From assembly GCA_937941095.1 (NCBI GenBank), contig CALDYJ010000139.1:1-35537 (forward strand): DNA of 35,537 nt, written 5' to 3'. A program made the position numbers and the translations under genes. Shown one piece after another: positions 1 to 10,000 of this stretch; the stretch's first letter is position 1; the number at the start of each line of letters is the position of its first letter. This stretch comes from an uncultured Saprospiraceae bacterium. GTDB lineage: Bacteria > Bacteroidota > Bacteroidia > Chitinophagales > Saprospiraceae. The notes under the pieces are model-generated. The model worked only from the letters and a program-made list of their open reading frames with translations. It was not told where the DNA came from and ran no database searches.

Positions 1-3000
1 GATGGTGCCGTAAAATCAGCTATCCCGATTGTTTGGTTAATTGAATTATTTAATCCACAACCATCTGTCACTGTCCATGTTCTTGTTATCTGCTGGAAGA
101 CATGTGTAACTGGATCACATGGTACATCTACTGGTGCTGAATCAACAAAAGTTACGATCAAACTTCCAGAGCCTGTACAATTATCCATAACTGCTGGAGT
201 AGGGATACCCGCAGTATTGATTGAACAATCAGGAGCTGGTCCTGCTCCTACATTAAAAGGAAACAAAGTTGTTGCCGTAAACGCTGGAGGTACATTATCA
301 AATATTGTAAAAGTAGCAGCTGATTTTGCAGTATTCCCACATTGATCAGAAGCAACAAATTCTACTTGTACATTCCAATTACAATTAGCTGTATTTATTG
401 ATGGATAGAACGCTGGTCCAGCGGATCCACCCATGTTTCCATTACTATCTGTCCAAGAAAATGTCCAATCAATTGGTTCACTACAATTATCTGAAACTAA
501 GTTAGGATCTTGGTATCCATTTTGGTTTATCCAATCTTGCAAACCTGCTTGATCAGATCCAATTGCTTGAGTACCTGCAGTTCCAAAAGCTCCACCTGGT
601 CCACATTCCTCTGTAAGCGAAGTTGCGCCAGGAATCGTTGGAGATGTAAAGTCAATTGTGCTAAACATCACTGTATTGGTAGTTACTGCATTCCCACAAT
701 TATCTGTAGCAGTAAAGCTTACATCTCTAACTATTTTACCACCACAAATACCAGGTTGAATTGGACCTTCATTAGCAGTCCATGTTATTCCACTACAGCC
801 ATCTGTTGCAAGTGCTCCACCATTGTTTGCTATCCAAGCATTATAGGCAGCATTTATTGCTGCTTGATCAGATTCGCAACTAATCGTTAAATCTGCAGGT
901 TGCTGAGATATAACTGGAGGCATATTGTCAGTCAAGCTAAAGCTACCTGTTGTAGGTCCGCCTATGTTTCCACATGCATCAATAGCAAAGAAATCAACAT
1001 TTATACTGTTTCCATTTACACATCCTCCAGTTAAAAGTGGGTTGATGTCTACAGCATTAATACCTGTATTATTAAATGGATTATTATCTGTATCCGTATT
1101 GGGATCGTAAGTTCCTGAAGTAAAGTAAAACAATGAATTTATGACCGAACCAGATCCTGAACAATTATCTGTTGCAATAGCACCGCCGTTAGCAGCATTT
1201 GCATCTATGTTATTAGAAAGCCATGCTCCCAATGCACCTGCTGGATCAGTTGTTCCATCACAGTTTATGTTCATGCTAGAAGCAGGTGTAGTAAAGAATG
1301 GATCTTGTGTATCTGTTACTGTTATAGTAGCAAATGTTTGTACTGTATTTCCACATTCATCAGTTGCTGTAAATCCTACTGTTGCAGAACCTGTCATAGC
1401 ACAACCTCCAACTAGTGAAGTGTAATTATTTGTCCAAGTTACTGCGCCACAATTATCTGATGCTGTTGCACCACCATTGCTAGCCAACCAAGTTGTTATT
1501 CCTCCAGTATTACCACTTCCATTACATTCCATGTTTAGGTCTGTAGCTGGATTGTTTAAGGTAGGAGGTGTATTGTCACTAACTGAAAAGTTAATTGGTC
1601 CTGAAGTTGTGTAGTTTCCACAAGCATCAAAAAAGAACCATTCAACAGCTAGAGTACCTGTAGGTCCGCATCCATTTGATAAATCTGCAATAGAAACAGT
1701 ATTAGCACCTGGATTATTCGTTGGATTATTATCTGTATCTAAAAATGGATTGTAAGTTCCAGCTAAAAAATATGTAGTTGTAAAAGTACTACAATCATCA
1801 GCTACCATTGCTCCTGGTTGAGGAGTATCTGGGTTATCACCTCCAGAACCTAACCATGTCGCCAATGCTCCAGCAGGGTTTGAATTATTACAATCAACTG
1901 CATAATTTTCAGGGAAGCTAGAAATCGCAGGTCCTACAGTATCGCTCACATCAAAAGTTGCTGATGTAACTGTTGGAGAAGTATTTCCACAAGCATCAGT
2001 TGCTCTAAAATCAACTGTTACTGTACCAGTACCACAACCGGCAACTGGATTCATTATTATAGCTGAAATATTACCACCTAAAGTGATAACACCATCTGTC
2101 ATTATTTGATTACCTGCTTGAGGTCCATTTTGAGCAGTCGCATTCCACACAATCGCGCCACCACAATCATCAGCAGCCGTTGCTCCACCTGCACTTAATA
2201 ACCATGCTGAAATTGCTGCGTCTGCATTACCAGATGCACAATTAGTGCTACTTGGTCCTGCTTGAGTAGTGATTGTTGGACCACCATTATCTGTCACTAA
2301 AAATCTTTGAGTGATTGAAGATGGTAAATTGTTACATAAATCTGTATAGACAAATGTTACTTCTATAGCACCTAAGACATCGTCTTCTAATCCACCTGGG
2401 TGACCATTTGCAACAAATACTCCATCATCACATGTAGTATCATTTACTTGTGCAGTTAAAAGAGCCTGAATCTCTGCAATTGTCATTGTCATTCCGTTTA
2501 CCATGTAAGATAAAGTTGGAGGACCTGAACAAGCATCAGAACCAGTTGTACCTGCTGCATTCGCTAACCATGCGGCGAAATCAGTTTGATAATCTCCATT
2601 ATCACAATTTACTACCATAGGTGCACCTCCTGAAACAGTAGGAGCAGTACTATCATTGATAGTGTAAGTAGCTGGATTTGTTGAAACTCCGTTGCCACAA
2701 GCATCAGTGAAAGTAAAAGTAAAAGTATAAGCGCCATTTGGACAAGCTGGAAGTGTTCCTGGATTTGGACTAACTGTTACAGTTAATCCTCCACCACAAT
2801 CATCAGAAGCTGTTGCTCCACCAGCATTTGCAATCCAATTCATCAAAGCAGTTTGTGTTCCTGAAGAAGAATTACAGTTATCTGTTACATTCCCAGGTTG
2901 AGCTGTGATGACTGGAGCTTGTACATCTCCAATGGAAAATGTCTGCGTCAATGTTAAGGCATTTCCACAGGCATCTGTTATGGTATAAACTCTTGAATAA

Positions 3001-3947
3001 GTTTGAGGACATCCAGTACCACCAGTCAAATTATCTACCATGGTAAAACCCATGACAGCATCTGCCGTGCAATCTTGAATGTCTACGTTTTCAACAGTCT
3101 CAAGTCCAAGTACTCCACCATATGTAGGATTTACTTGAGCAATGGAACAAAATGTTCCTAAATCTCTTTGAACATTGTTAGGCTGAGAAATTGTTGGTGC
3201 TTGAGTATCCGCACTTACAACAATATTTTGTGTACATGTTAATGTACCCCCATTACCATCTGGAGCAGTCCATGTTCTAGTCACAGATCCTCCTGCACAT
3301 TGAGTTGGATAACCAGGCTGACCAGGAGCAGGAGTTTGCCCTTGATAATTTGCTGGAACATCTGCTCCTCCTGTTTGACAGGCATCTGAATAAGTGACTG
3401 TTGGAAATGGGACTGTGGCAATGTCGTTAATGCAATCTACAAATGCAGCTCCTGGACAACTAATTGTCGGAGGCACATTGTCTTCTACTCTTAAAGAATA
3501 GATTTGATCACTACATTGGCCGTTGGATAATTCAACATCGAAATCGATCTGAACTTCATCTCCAGGTTGTAGATTAGGAACTGTAAGTGCAACAGGAATA
3601 ATTGTTACTGTAGTTCCACGAATTAATTTTATTTCTCTGACGATTACATCCGAAATGGTAACGCCTGCTGCATAACATACAGCGGGATCCAAATTCGATG
3701 GTGTAATTGATAAATCAGGAAAATGTATGCCAGAGCCACCAGGAGCTGTCGACCCATCAGGATCAATAAACGCCGTCCCGAGACAAGTTGCTTGATCTAC
3801 AAAAACAGTAGTTCCCATGGAATTATCCAGGTCAATACTATTGTCGCAATCGCCGCAACTGTTTTGGGCAAATGTGCCTTGGCAAAATAGGAAAAACATT
3901 ACTGAGCTGGTCAGCAACGCTTTAATAAGAGGTAATCGGTATCTCAT
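1..3947 (-). CDS. Giant secreted HYR/Ig-like modular protein (N-terminal part, runs off the left edge)
   Basis: One frame stays open from an ATG at 3947 to the window edge, giving 1315 codons with no stop, so the C-terminus lies outside. Residues 1-27 are a signal peptide ending in TFAQ. Residues 28 to about 150 are a Cys/Asp-rich N-terminal region. From about residue 153 there are eleven HYR-like modules and the start of a twelfth. Each opens with a D-x-x-x-P linker (for example EDNVPPTI, NDSTAPTV, SDNTPPTL) and ends with a TDACGN-type motif. Most modules also carry a W-[LI]-x3/4-GG-A-x-A-x-D-x-C segment. Such proteins are normally exported, cell-surface or secreted, and in this phylum often end in a type IX secretion signal, which cannot be checked here. 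An adhesive or matrix role is inference. All plus-strand frames at 510-1425 are its shadows. Confidence 0.9.
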   Translation of the reverse strand, partial: MRYRLPLIKALLTSSVMFFLFCQGTFAQNSCGDCDNSIDLDNSMGTTVFVDQATCLGTAFIDPDGSTAPGGSGIHFPDLSITPSNLDPAVCYAAGVTISDVIVREIKLIRGTTVTIIPVALTVPNLQPGDEVQIDFDVELSNGQCSDQIYSLRVEDNVPPTISCPGAAFVDCINDIATVPFPTVTYSDACQTGGADVPANYQGQTPAPGQPGYPTQCAGGSVTRTWTAPDGNGGTLTCTQNIVVSADTQAPTISQPNNVQRDLGTFCSIAQVNPTYGGVLGLETVENVDIQDCTADAVMGFTMVDNLTGGTGCPQTYSRVYTITDACGNALTLTQTFSIGDVQAPVITAQPGNVTDNCNSSSGTQTALMNWIANAGGATASDDCGGGLTVTVSPNPGTLPACPNGAYTFTFTFTDACGNGVSTNPATYTINDSTAPTVSGGAPMVVNCDNGDYQTDFAAWLANAAGTTGSDACSGPPTLSYMVNGMTMTIAEIQALLTAQVNDTTCDDGVFVANGHPGGLEDDVLGAIEVTFVYTDLCNNLPSSITQRFLVTDNGGPTITTQAGPSSTNCASGNADAAISAWLLSAGGATAADDCGGAIVWNATAQNGPQAGNQIMTDGVITLGGNISAIIMNPVAGCGTGTVTVDFRATDACGNTSPTVTSATFDVSDTVGPAISSFPENYAVDCNNSNPAGALATWLGSGGDNPDTPQPGAMVADDCSTFTTTYFLAGTYNPFLDTDNNPTNNPGANTVSIADLSNGCGPTGTLAVEWFFFDACGNYTTSGPINFSVSDNTPPTLNNPATDLNMECNGSGNTGGITTWLASNGGATASDNCGAVTWTNNYTSLVGGCAMTGSATVGFTATDECGNTVQTFATITVTDTQDPFFTTPASSMNINCDGTTDPAGALGAWLSNNIDANAANGGAIATDNCSGSGSVINSLFYFTSGTYDPNTDTDNNPFNNTGINAVDINPLLTGGCVNGNSINVDFFAIDACGNIGGPTTGSFSLTDNMPPVISQQPADLTISCESDQAAINAAYNAWIANNGGALATDGCSGITWTANEGPIQPGICGGKIVRDVSFTATDNCGNAVTTNTVMFSTIDFTSPTIPGATSLTEECGPGGAFGTAGTQAIGSDQAGLQDWINQNGYQDPNLVSDNCSEPIDWTFSWTDSNGNMGGSAGPAFYPSINTANCNWNVQVEFVASDQCGNTAKSAATFTIFDNVPPAFTATTLFPFNVGAGPAPDCSINTAGIPTPAVMDNCTGSGSLIVTFVDSAPVDVPCDPVTHVFQQITRTWTVTDGCGLNNSINQTIGIADFTAP
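29..3488 (-). repeat. Eleven tandem HYR-like protein modules
   Basis: Module starts, judged by the D-x-x-x-P linker, lie near 3488, 3215, 2930, 2655, 2298, 1950, 1580, 1320, 933, 660 and 308, with the next beginning at about 28. Spacing falls into two classes: about 260-285 bp (87-95 residues) and about 350-390 bp (117-129 residues). The long modules near 1950-1580 and 1320-933 share an extra GTY-x-P-x-x-DTDNNP segment. The repeats are clear at protein level but diverged at DNA level. Module boundaries are by eye and may be off by several residues. Confidence 0.8.
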
Positions 3948-4407
3948 ACTAAATAAGGTTTGAAGTATAAGTTTTCAAATTTATGGTCTAATGTCTTCGC
4001 AATCAGTTAGTTCAATCGTTCTGTGTGCTCCTGATAAAATTCAGGCGGTCTCTAAGCTCGCAAGGTATTATATTAATTTCATATATCAAAACAAATACTA
4101 TATGTATTTGACTTGCTTTAATGCAATCAAAATTTATGTTTAAGTAGTAGTTTAATGAAAAGCAAGAACTTACGCTAAGTTCAGGTGTAGTTATCAATCT
4201 TTGTAAAAACAGAATGTTCTTTGACTATTCGCAGAACGTTTTATTTCTTCCAAGCGATGCCTACTGTCGGAAACTTTTCAATGAGCCTACATAAACCGTA
4301 CAATAAAGTACATAACACTACATCTACAAAAAGCGTAGATGGTACAAGACTAAAGTTTACGGCAGAAAAAATAAATAGTTGATCTAACAAAACAATTCCT
4401 TTCTCAA
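3948..4407. other. Intergenic region, no convincing gene
   Basis: This 460-bp stretch separates the 5' end of the giant protein gene from the end of the small gene below gltX. It holds the promoter at 3976-4002, a 7-bp stem hairpin with a 7-nt loop at 4321-4341 (CATCTAC / GTAGATG, no U tract), and the probable terminator at 4362-4410. A 61-codon minus frame at 4012-4197 has no recognisable features and I do not call it. I see no tRNA or repeat array. Confidence 0.6.
3976..4002 (-). promoter_or_regulatory. Putative promoter of the giant secreted protein
   Basis: On the minus strand a TAAATTTG element (3983-3976) matches the Bacteroidota TAnnTTTG -7 consensus. A TTG lies 16 nt upstream (4002-4000), slightly closer than usual. 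The start codon at 3947 would leave a leader of roughly 20-25 nt. Prediction from sequence only. Confidence 0.4.
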
Positions 4408-4410
4408 CTA
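4362..4410 (-). terminator. Probable terminator of the gltX transcript
   Basis: On the minus strand TAGTTGA (4410-4404, containing the stop codon of the small gene) can pair with TCAACTA (4382-4376). The stem is 7 bp with a 21-nt loop and is followed directly by TTTATTTTTT. The long loop makes the hairpin weak, so confidence is moderate. Confidence 0.4.
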
Positions 4411-4584
4411 TTCCTCTTCTGAATTTTCCGTTTTTAACTTTTTGTCTTTTAAATTCTCATTTAAAAATTCGTTCAGAGTGTCTATCGGAAGATTGGAGAT
4501 AATTTCTCCAAATTCGTTTATTTTAATGTCAAAGCCTTCTAACTCCTCATGCACATTCGCCTTATCCTTTTTCTTCTTTGACAT
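4408..4584 (-). CDS. Small charged conserved-looking protein downstream of gltX
   Basis: A 58-residue product beginning MSKKKKDK at the ATG at 4584; a TTG three codons further upstream is less likely. It has a lysine-rich head, a central segment containing HEELEGFDIKINEFGEI, and an acidic, lysine-rich tail ending in ENSEEE. There is no signal peptide or membrane segment. It starts 34 bp after the gltX stop on the same strand, so co-transcription is likely. The central segment looks like a small uncharacterised protein I recall from other Bacteroidota, but function is unknown. The opposite-strand frame at 4442-4627 is its shadow. Confidence 0.6.
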   Translation of the reverse strand: MSKKKKDKANVHEELEGFDIKINEFGEIISNLPIDTLNEFLNENLKDKKLKTENSEEE

Positions 4585-4618
4585 GCTCAGCAAATTTATA
4601 AAATTTTGTACTTACTTC

Positions 4619-6142
4619 TCAAATTAATACACTAAACTTACCAACACCCGTTTCTATACGTTTCATCACCTTTTCTTTTCCAAACAAACTCATCATCTCA
4701 AAAACGGAAGGTCCTTTAGTACTTCCACTTAGACAAACACGCAACATTGGAAACAAATCTCCAAACCTCAATCCCTTTTCTTCTAGATAACTTTTAGTGC
4801 TTTCTTCAATAGTAGAAGCTGAAAAAGTATCTAGCCCAAGCAATACTTTTTGGTAATCTAAAAGGGCAGCTTTGCTTGATTCATTCCATTTTTTACGAAT
4901 TGTTTTTTCGTCATACTCCTTAACGTCTTCAAAGAAGTAATATCCTTTTTCTAAAATATCTGGATAAAAGGAGGCTCTCTCTTTCATTAAATCAATAAAC
5001 GATAATAAGAATTTATCTTCTTGCGCCCAAGCTTTCTCTTTGAGTAAGGGCCTTAGGGCAAGCAATATCTCTTCATTGCTTTGAGCATGTAGATACTGTT
5101 GATTAAACCATTTTATCTTATCAATATCAAATCTTGCACCTGATTTATTAACCCTTTCTAAACTAAAATCTTCAATAAGATTTTCTAAACTATACATTTC
5201 TTGCTCTGTTCCTGGATTCCAACCCAAAAAGGCGAGAAAATTTAATAAGGCCTCCGGAATGTAACCCGCTTCTCTAAAACCAGTAAATGATTCTTCTTCT
5301 GTATCTGCATTCCATGAAAGTGGAAAAACTGGAAAGCCAAATTTCTTACCATCCCTTTTACTTAATTTTCCTGAACCAACTGGCTTTAGGATCAATGGTA
5401 GATGAGCAAACTGAGGCATAGTATCCTCCCAGTCCAAAAATTTATACAAATATTTGTGATGAGCAGTGCTTGATAACCACTCTTCTCCTCTAATAACGTG
5501 TGTAATTTTCATGAAATGATCATCGACTATATTAGCCATATGATAAGTAGGCATGCCGTCTGTTTTCAACATGACCTTATCATCCAACTCATTGCTCTGA
5601 AAGATCACTTCACCTCTTACTATATCTTGGATAACTACCTCCTCATTTTCTGGGATTTTTATTCTAATGGTATATGGCTTGCCAGCATCCAACCAAGCTT
5701 TAACTTCTTTAGATGACATCGTCAAACTATTTTTCATGTTCATCCGAGTGCTTTGATCATATCTAGCCATGTGGTTTCCTTCCTTTTTCAATCGCTCTCT
5801 CATCTCATTTAATTCTTCAGGAGTATCAAACGCATAGTAAGCATGCCCATTTTCAACCAATTGCATTGCATATTGTGCATACATTCCTTTTCTTTCCGAT
5901 TGCCTGTAAGGTCCAAATTCGCCACCTTGTTGTGGGCCTTCATCTGGTGAAATCCCTAACCAATTAAGTGCTTCCAAAATATATTCTTCAGCTCCAGGAA
6001 CGAATCTAGTCCGATCGGTATCCTCGATTCTTAAGATAAAAGTGCCCTTTTGTTTTTTGGCTAATAAGTAATTGTAAAGAGCGGTTCTTATCCCCCCTAT
6101 GTGCAATGCCCCTGTTGGGCTTGGTGCAAATCGTACTCTCAT
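4619..6142 (-). CDS. gltX: Glutamyl-tRNA synthetase
   Basis: A class I aminoacyl-tRNA synthetase that charges tRNA-Glu with glutamate in the cytoplasm. The 507 residues match the family length. The N-terminus reads FAPSPTGALHIGG, carrying the HIGH-type signature at residues 14-17, followed by RIEDTDR. The KMSKS-type loop is KLSKR at residues 259-263. The C-terminal half is the helical anticodon-binding domain. The ATG at 6142 is well placed because the catalytic fold starts at once. It is divergent from the deacetylase gene, with 173 bp between them, and followed by a small gene. A good promoter lies upstream. Whether it is discriminating or non-discriminating toward tRNA-Gln cannot be read here. 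Confidence 0.97.
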   Translation of the reverse strand: MRVRFAPSPTGALHIGGIRTALYNYLLAKKQKGTFILRIEDTDRTRFVPGAEEYILEALNWLGISPDEGPQQGGEFGPYRQSERKGMYAQYAMQLVENGHAYYAFDTPEELNEMRERLKKEGNHMARYDQSTRMNMKNSLTMSSKEVKAWLDAGKPYTIRIKIPENEEVVIQDIVRGEVIFQSNELDDKVMLKTDGMPTYHMANIVDDHFMKITHVIRGEEWLSSTAHHKYLYKFLDWEDTMPQFAHLPLILKPVGSGKLSKRDGKKFGFPVFPLSWNADTEEESFTGFREAGYIPEALLNFLAFLGWNPGTEQEMYSLENLIEDFSLERVNKSGARFDIDKIKWFNQQYLHAQSNEEILLALRPLLKEKAWAQEDKFLLSFIDLMKERASFYPDILEKGYYFFEDVKEYDEKTIRKKWNESSKAALLDYQKVLLGLDTFSASTIEESTKSYLEEKGLRFGDLFPMLRVCLSGSTKGPSVFEMMSLFGKEKVMKRIETGVGKFSVLI

Positions 6143-6241
6143 CGATTGAAAATTATGTTTATTCGATTATCATTAAAAAAAACTACTTTTTCTTCACCTT
6201 TAAAGCAGCGAATTTACGCTGAATATCGTCTTGATAGTGAG

Positions 6242-6270
6242 CAAAGGTAAGAAAAGCTCATTTGAACAAA
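6242..6270 (-). promoter_or_regulatory. Putative gltX promoter
   Basis: On the minus strand TTTG (6270-6267), a 17-nt spacer, then TACCTTTG (6249-6242) fits the Bacteroidota -33/-7 pattern. Transcription would begin near 6237, leaving a leader of about 95 nt. The leader includes a small CAGCG/CGCTG hairpin (6206-6221). Confidence 0.5.
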
Positions 6271-6315
6271 TTATTAATCTTTGAATACTTGAAATACTAA
6301 ATCCCTATCTCATAA

Positions 6316-6969
6316 ATGTATCTAGCTAAAACACCTAAATTCGTCCAAAACCTCTTTCCTAATTTTGTTTGGAACATTCCTTCTGAAGAAAAAGTTCTCT
6401 ACCTCAGTTTTGATGACGGTCCGATTCCTGAAGTTACACCTTGGGTACTGTCTCTATTAAAAAAACATGAGGCTAAAGCTTCTTTCTTTTGTGTTGGTGA
6501 GAATGTTGAAAAGAATCCTGAAATCTTTAATCAGATTATCCAAGATGGCCACCAAATAGGAAACCATACATACAATCACAAAAACGGATGGGCAACAGAT
6601 AATCTAGATTTCTTTCACAATGTGAGAAAATGTGCACGATTGGTTAAATCAGATCTTTTTAGACCTCCTTATGGCAGATTAAAGCCTAAACAAATTCAGT
6701 TTTTACAGAGACATTATAGTATTGTAATGTGGGATGTTTTAAGTGGAGATTTTGATGACCAAATTGACAATGAACAATGCTATCAAAATGTGATAACAAA
6801 AGCTAAATCCGGTTCCATAATTGTTTTTCATGATAGTTTGAAAGCAAAGGATAAATTAATGAATGTATTACCAAGAGTCCTTACACACTTTTCTTTAAAA
6901 GGTTATAAGTTTGAAAGCATCAGTGCTCAAGCAAAAACACAAAGAAGTTTCAAAAAAATGTCTGCTTAA
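6316..6969 (+). CDS. Polysaccharide deacetylase (NodB-homology domain)
   Basis: A carbohydrate esterase family 4 protein of 217 residues; the family removes N-acetyl groups from polymers such as peptidoglycan or chitin. The metal-binding motifs are in order: SFDDGP with D33/D34, NHTYNH with H84 and H88, RPPYG at 116-120, MWDVLSGDFD around 138-147, and IIVFHDS with H172. The domain fills nearly the whole protein. There is no clear signal peptide; the N-terminus is MYLAKTPKFVQ, so location is uncertain. It is divergent from gltX and separated from the helicase gene by a strong hairpin, so it is probably monocistronic. The substrate is not determinable. Confidence 0.9.
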   Translation: MYLAKTPKFVQNLFPNFVWNIPSEEKVLYLSFDDGPIPEVTPWVLSLLKKHEAKASFFCVGENVEKNPEIFNQIIQDGHQIGNHTYNHKNGWATDNLDFFHNVRKCARLVKSDLFRPPYGRLKPKQIQFLQRHYSIVMWDVLSGDFDDQIDNEQCYQNVITKAKSGSIIVFHDSLKAKDKLMNVLPRVLTHFSLKGYKFESISAQAKTQRSFKKMSA

Positions 6970-6990
6970 ATAAAGACATAATCAACATTT

Positions 6991-7038
6991 ATAAAAAACA
7001 AAAGCCTTCCTGAGTTCAGGAAGGCTTTTGTTTTTTAT
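6991..7038 (+). terminator. Perfect 22-bp hairpin terminator (bidirectional in form)
   Basis: The arms 6991-7012 and 7017-7038 are perfect reverse complements around an AGTT loop. The core is CCTTCCTG/CAGGAAGG, flanked by A-rich and T-rich arms that supply a U tract on either strand. It begins 21 bp after the deacetylase stop. Its right end overlaps the helicase -7 element. Confidence 0.9.
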
Positions 7039-7043
7039 CTTTG
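7036..7043 (+). promoter_or_regulatory. Putative -7 element of the helicase-nuclease gene
   Basis: TATCTTTG matches TAnnTTTG exactly and ends 13 nt before the ATG at 7057, so the leader would be under 10 nt. No good TTG -33 element is seen, because that position falls inside the hairpin. Confidence 0.4.
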
Positions 7044-7056
7044 TGGAAATTTTTCC

Positions 7057-10000
7057 ATGCAACTATCATTTTTCCAAAAGTCACAACAAGAAGCTCAATT
7101 TCTCAAGATCATTGAGCAGTTAAATAATGAGCAAAGAGCAGCTGTCGAACAGACAGAAGGACCCGTAATGGTATTGGCAGGGCCGGGAACAGGAAAGACA
7201 CAATTGCTGGCAGCTAGAATTGCAAACATCTTATACAATACAGATGCTCAAGCTCAAAACATACTTTGCTTAACTTATACCGAAGCGGGAGTCTCTGCCA
7301 TGAGAGATCGACTTAAGAGCTTTATCGGCAGCAGTGCAAATCAAATAAATATTCATACTTTTCACTCCTATTGCCATTCCATCATCCAAGATAATTTTCA
7401 ACTTTTTGGAAAATCAAACTTAGAACCTTTAGACGATTTAGAAAGAATAGAAATCATCCGCTCCATTATTGATGAACTACCCGCTGACAACATTTTAAAA
7501 CAAGCGAATCAAGCTTACATCAACGAAAGAAAAATAAATAATTTCATCAGAATGATGAAATCAGAAACTTGGACTAAAGATGAGGTAATTGCTGCAGTAG
7601 ATGATTACATCCTTTCATTACCTACTAGACCAGATTACCAATACAAAAGAAAATACAAAACCTTTAAGCCAGGAGATGCCAAAGAAGCAAAAGTAAAAGA
7701 GGAATCTCAAAAGATGGCCAAGTTAAATGCTTGCTCAGAACTGTTAGCTGTTTATCAAAAAAAACTAAAAGAACACAATCGCTATGATTTTGAAGATATG
7801 ATTCTTTGGATCATCAAAGCATTCTACGACCACCCAGATTTATTGCAACAGCAACAAGAAGAATTTTTATACATCTTAGTTGATGAATTTCAAGACACCA
7901 ATGGTTCCCAATTTGATCTTTTAGAAATGCTCATTTCTTTTTGGGATGACCCAAATATTTTTGTTGTTGGAGATGATGATCAATCTATATTTGAATTTCA
8001 AGGAGCAAGATTATCCAATACCAAAAATTTTATTGATAAGTACAGGCAAAGCCTAACCATGGTGATGTTAAAAAACAACTACAGAAGTTCTACCAACATT
8101 ATTGAATCTGCTAGTCACTTGATCACTTATAATGATGATCGATTAGGCAACAAATTAGATTTTGAGGTGAGCAAAGATCTAATTGCTGCCAATGAAGCTG
8201 TAGCAAACCTCAAAACCAAACCCACTTTACGGGTTTATAAAAATAAATTTCAAGAACAGATTGAAATCGTAGATGAAATTGAAACTGCTTACAAAAACAA
8301 TCAGAAATTATCAGACATCGCAATTATTTATGCTAAACATCAACAAATAAAATTAATAGAAGAACTACTCCTAAAAAAAGACATTCCGTTCCAAACAAGA
8401 AAGAAAAAAAACATTCTTGATCATTTTCTTGTGGAAGAGGTTTTACACTTCTTAAGGTATATCGAAAAAGAATCCACCCAAAGCTTAAAAGGTGATTTTT
8501 ATCTTATAAAAATTTTACATTTTGAAATACTAGATGTATCTCCTGCTGACTTTTCAAAATTGCAATTTTTCCAAGCGAAGAAAAAAGAAAATCCAATTAG
8601 CTGGAGGCAGTTAATTTCAGACGAAAAGCTACTTAAAGAAATCGGAATAATAGATTTAGACAAATTTAAACGTTTATCTGATGCTCTAAATGAGTTGATT
8701 TTATTAGCTAAAAGAATTGCCCTTCCAGAAATGGTTCAGAAATTATTTAACGCCCTCGGCATTTTACCATTTGCTGTACAACATGAGAATAAAAAAGAGT
8801 ACTTACAAGTGCTGCGCACATTTTTTGAATACATTGAAAGTCATGCTTTAAAAGACAAAAAGTTAGATCTAAAATCTTTCTTGGCACGTTTAGACAAGAT
8901 GCTAGAAATGAATCTAGCCATTCCAATGACAAGAGTATATGGTGACATTAATGGTGTTAATCTTGTTACTGCTCATTCTTCAAAAGGACTCGAGTATGAA
9001 TGTGTCTACATTATTGATTGTACAAAAAGAAATTGGGAACCTGCAAAAACGAATTTCCACTCCTTCAAAATCCCAGATACTTTGACTATGTCTGATCAAG
9101 ATGCTTTGTTAGAATCAAGAAGGAGGTTATTCTATGTAGCAATGACTAGAGCTAAGAAGGAACTTAAGTTATCTTTTGCTGAATTCAATGAAAAAGAAAG
9201 GCCACAGCAAATCACCATCTTTATAGATGAACTGATTGAGGGAAATAAACTTGTTGTGGAAAACATAGAAGCGAATGAGTCAAAAACGACTCAAGCTCTA
9301 TTTGAATCAATGAAAGAAACTCCACACTTATTAATTCACGAAAACATAGACATAGACCACCTCGTCTCTAATTATGAAATGAGTGCATCTTCACTTAATT
9401 CATATTTAGATTGCCCATTGAGGTTTTACTATGAACAATTACTAAAGGTTCCATATCTAAGTAGTGAGGCCGCTACTTACGGGACTGCAATGCACAATGC
9501 ACTAAAACGATTTTTTGACAAGATGAATGCTTCGGAAGAGACTCTAGAAAAGAATTTCTTAATAACTTCTTTTGAAAAAGAACTTGAACATTATGCTGCT
9601 AATTTTTCAGACGCCGGCTATAAATTCCGTCTAGAAAAAGGGAGGCTTGTTTTGTCAAAGCTTTACGATCAAAAAATTAGCACTTGGCCAAAGAAGACAC
9701 TTCTTGAACTTCCTTTAAGAAATGTGAAATTTAATGATGTTATGTTAAAAGGATTCATTGATAGACTTGATGTTTTAGAAGAAGATAATGCCCTTGTGGT
9801 TGATTACAAAACAGGATCAAATCCACAAAAAAAATTATCTAAACCTACTAAGGCTAATCCTTATGGAGGGCTTTATTGGAGGCAATTGATTTTTTATAAA
9901 ATCTTATGTAATTATTCTTCGTACTCAAAGTACAAGATTAATGAAGCCAGCATAGCAGCCTTAGAGCCAGATTCAGATGGTAATTTGAATGATCATAAAA

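Noticed and set aside
510..1425. Three plus-strand open frames of 61-126 codons
   Set aside because: They lie opposite the long open minus frame, which has a signal peptide and clear repeated modules; the plus frames show no start signal or motif.
4012..4197. Minus-strand 61-codon frame in the intergenic region
   Set aside because: No recognisable domain, signal or upstream signal, and ordinary AT-rich composition; chance opening is likely.
4321..4341. Inverted repeat as a terminator or CRISPR repeat
   Set aside because: The stem is only 7 bp, has no U tract, and occurs once.
6180..6257. Short protein-like minus frame before gltX (ends HYQDDIQRKFAALKVKKK)
   Set aside because: Only 24 codons between stops with no start codon, and it lies in the predicted gltX leader; probably chance.
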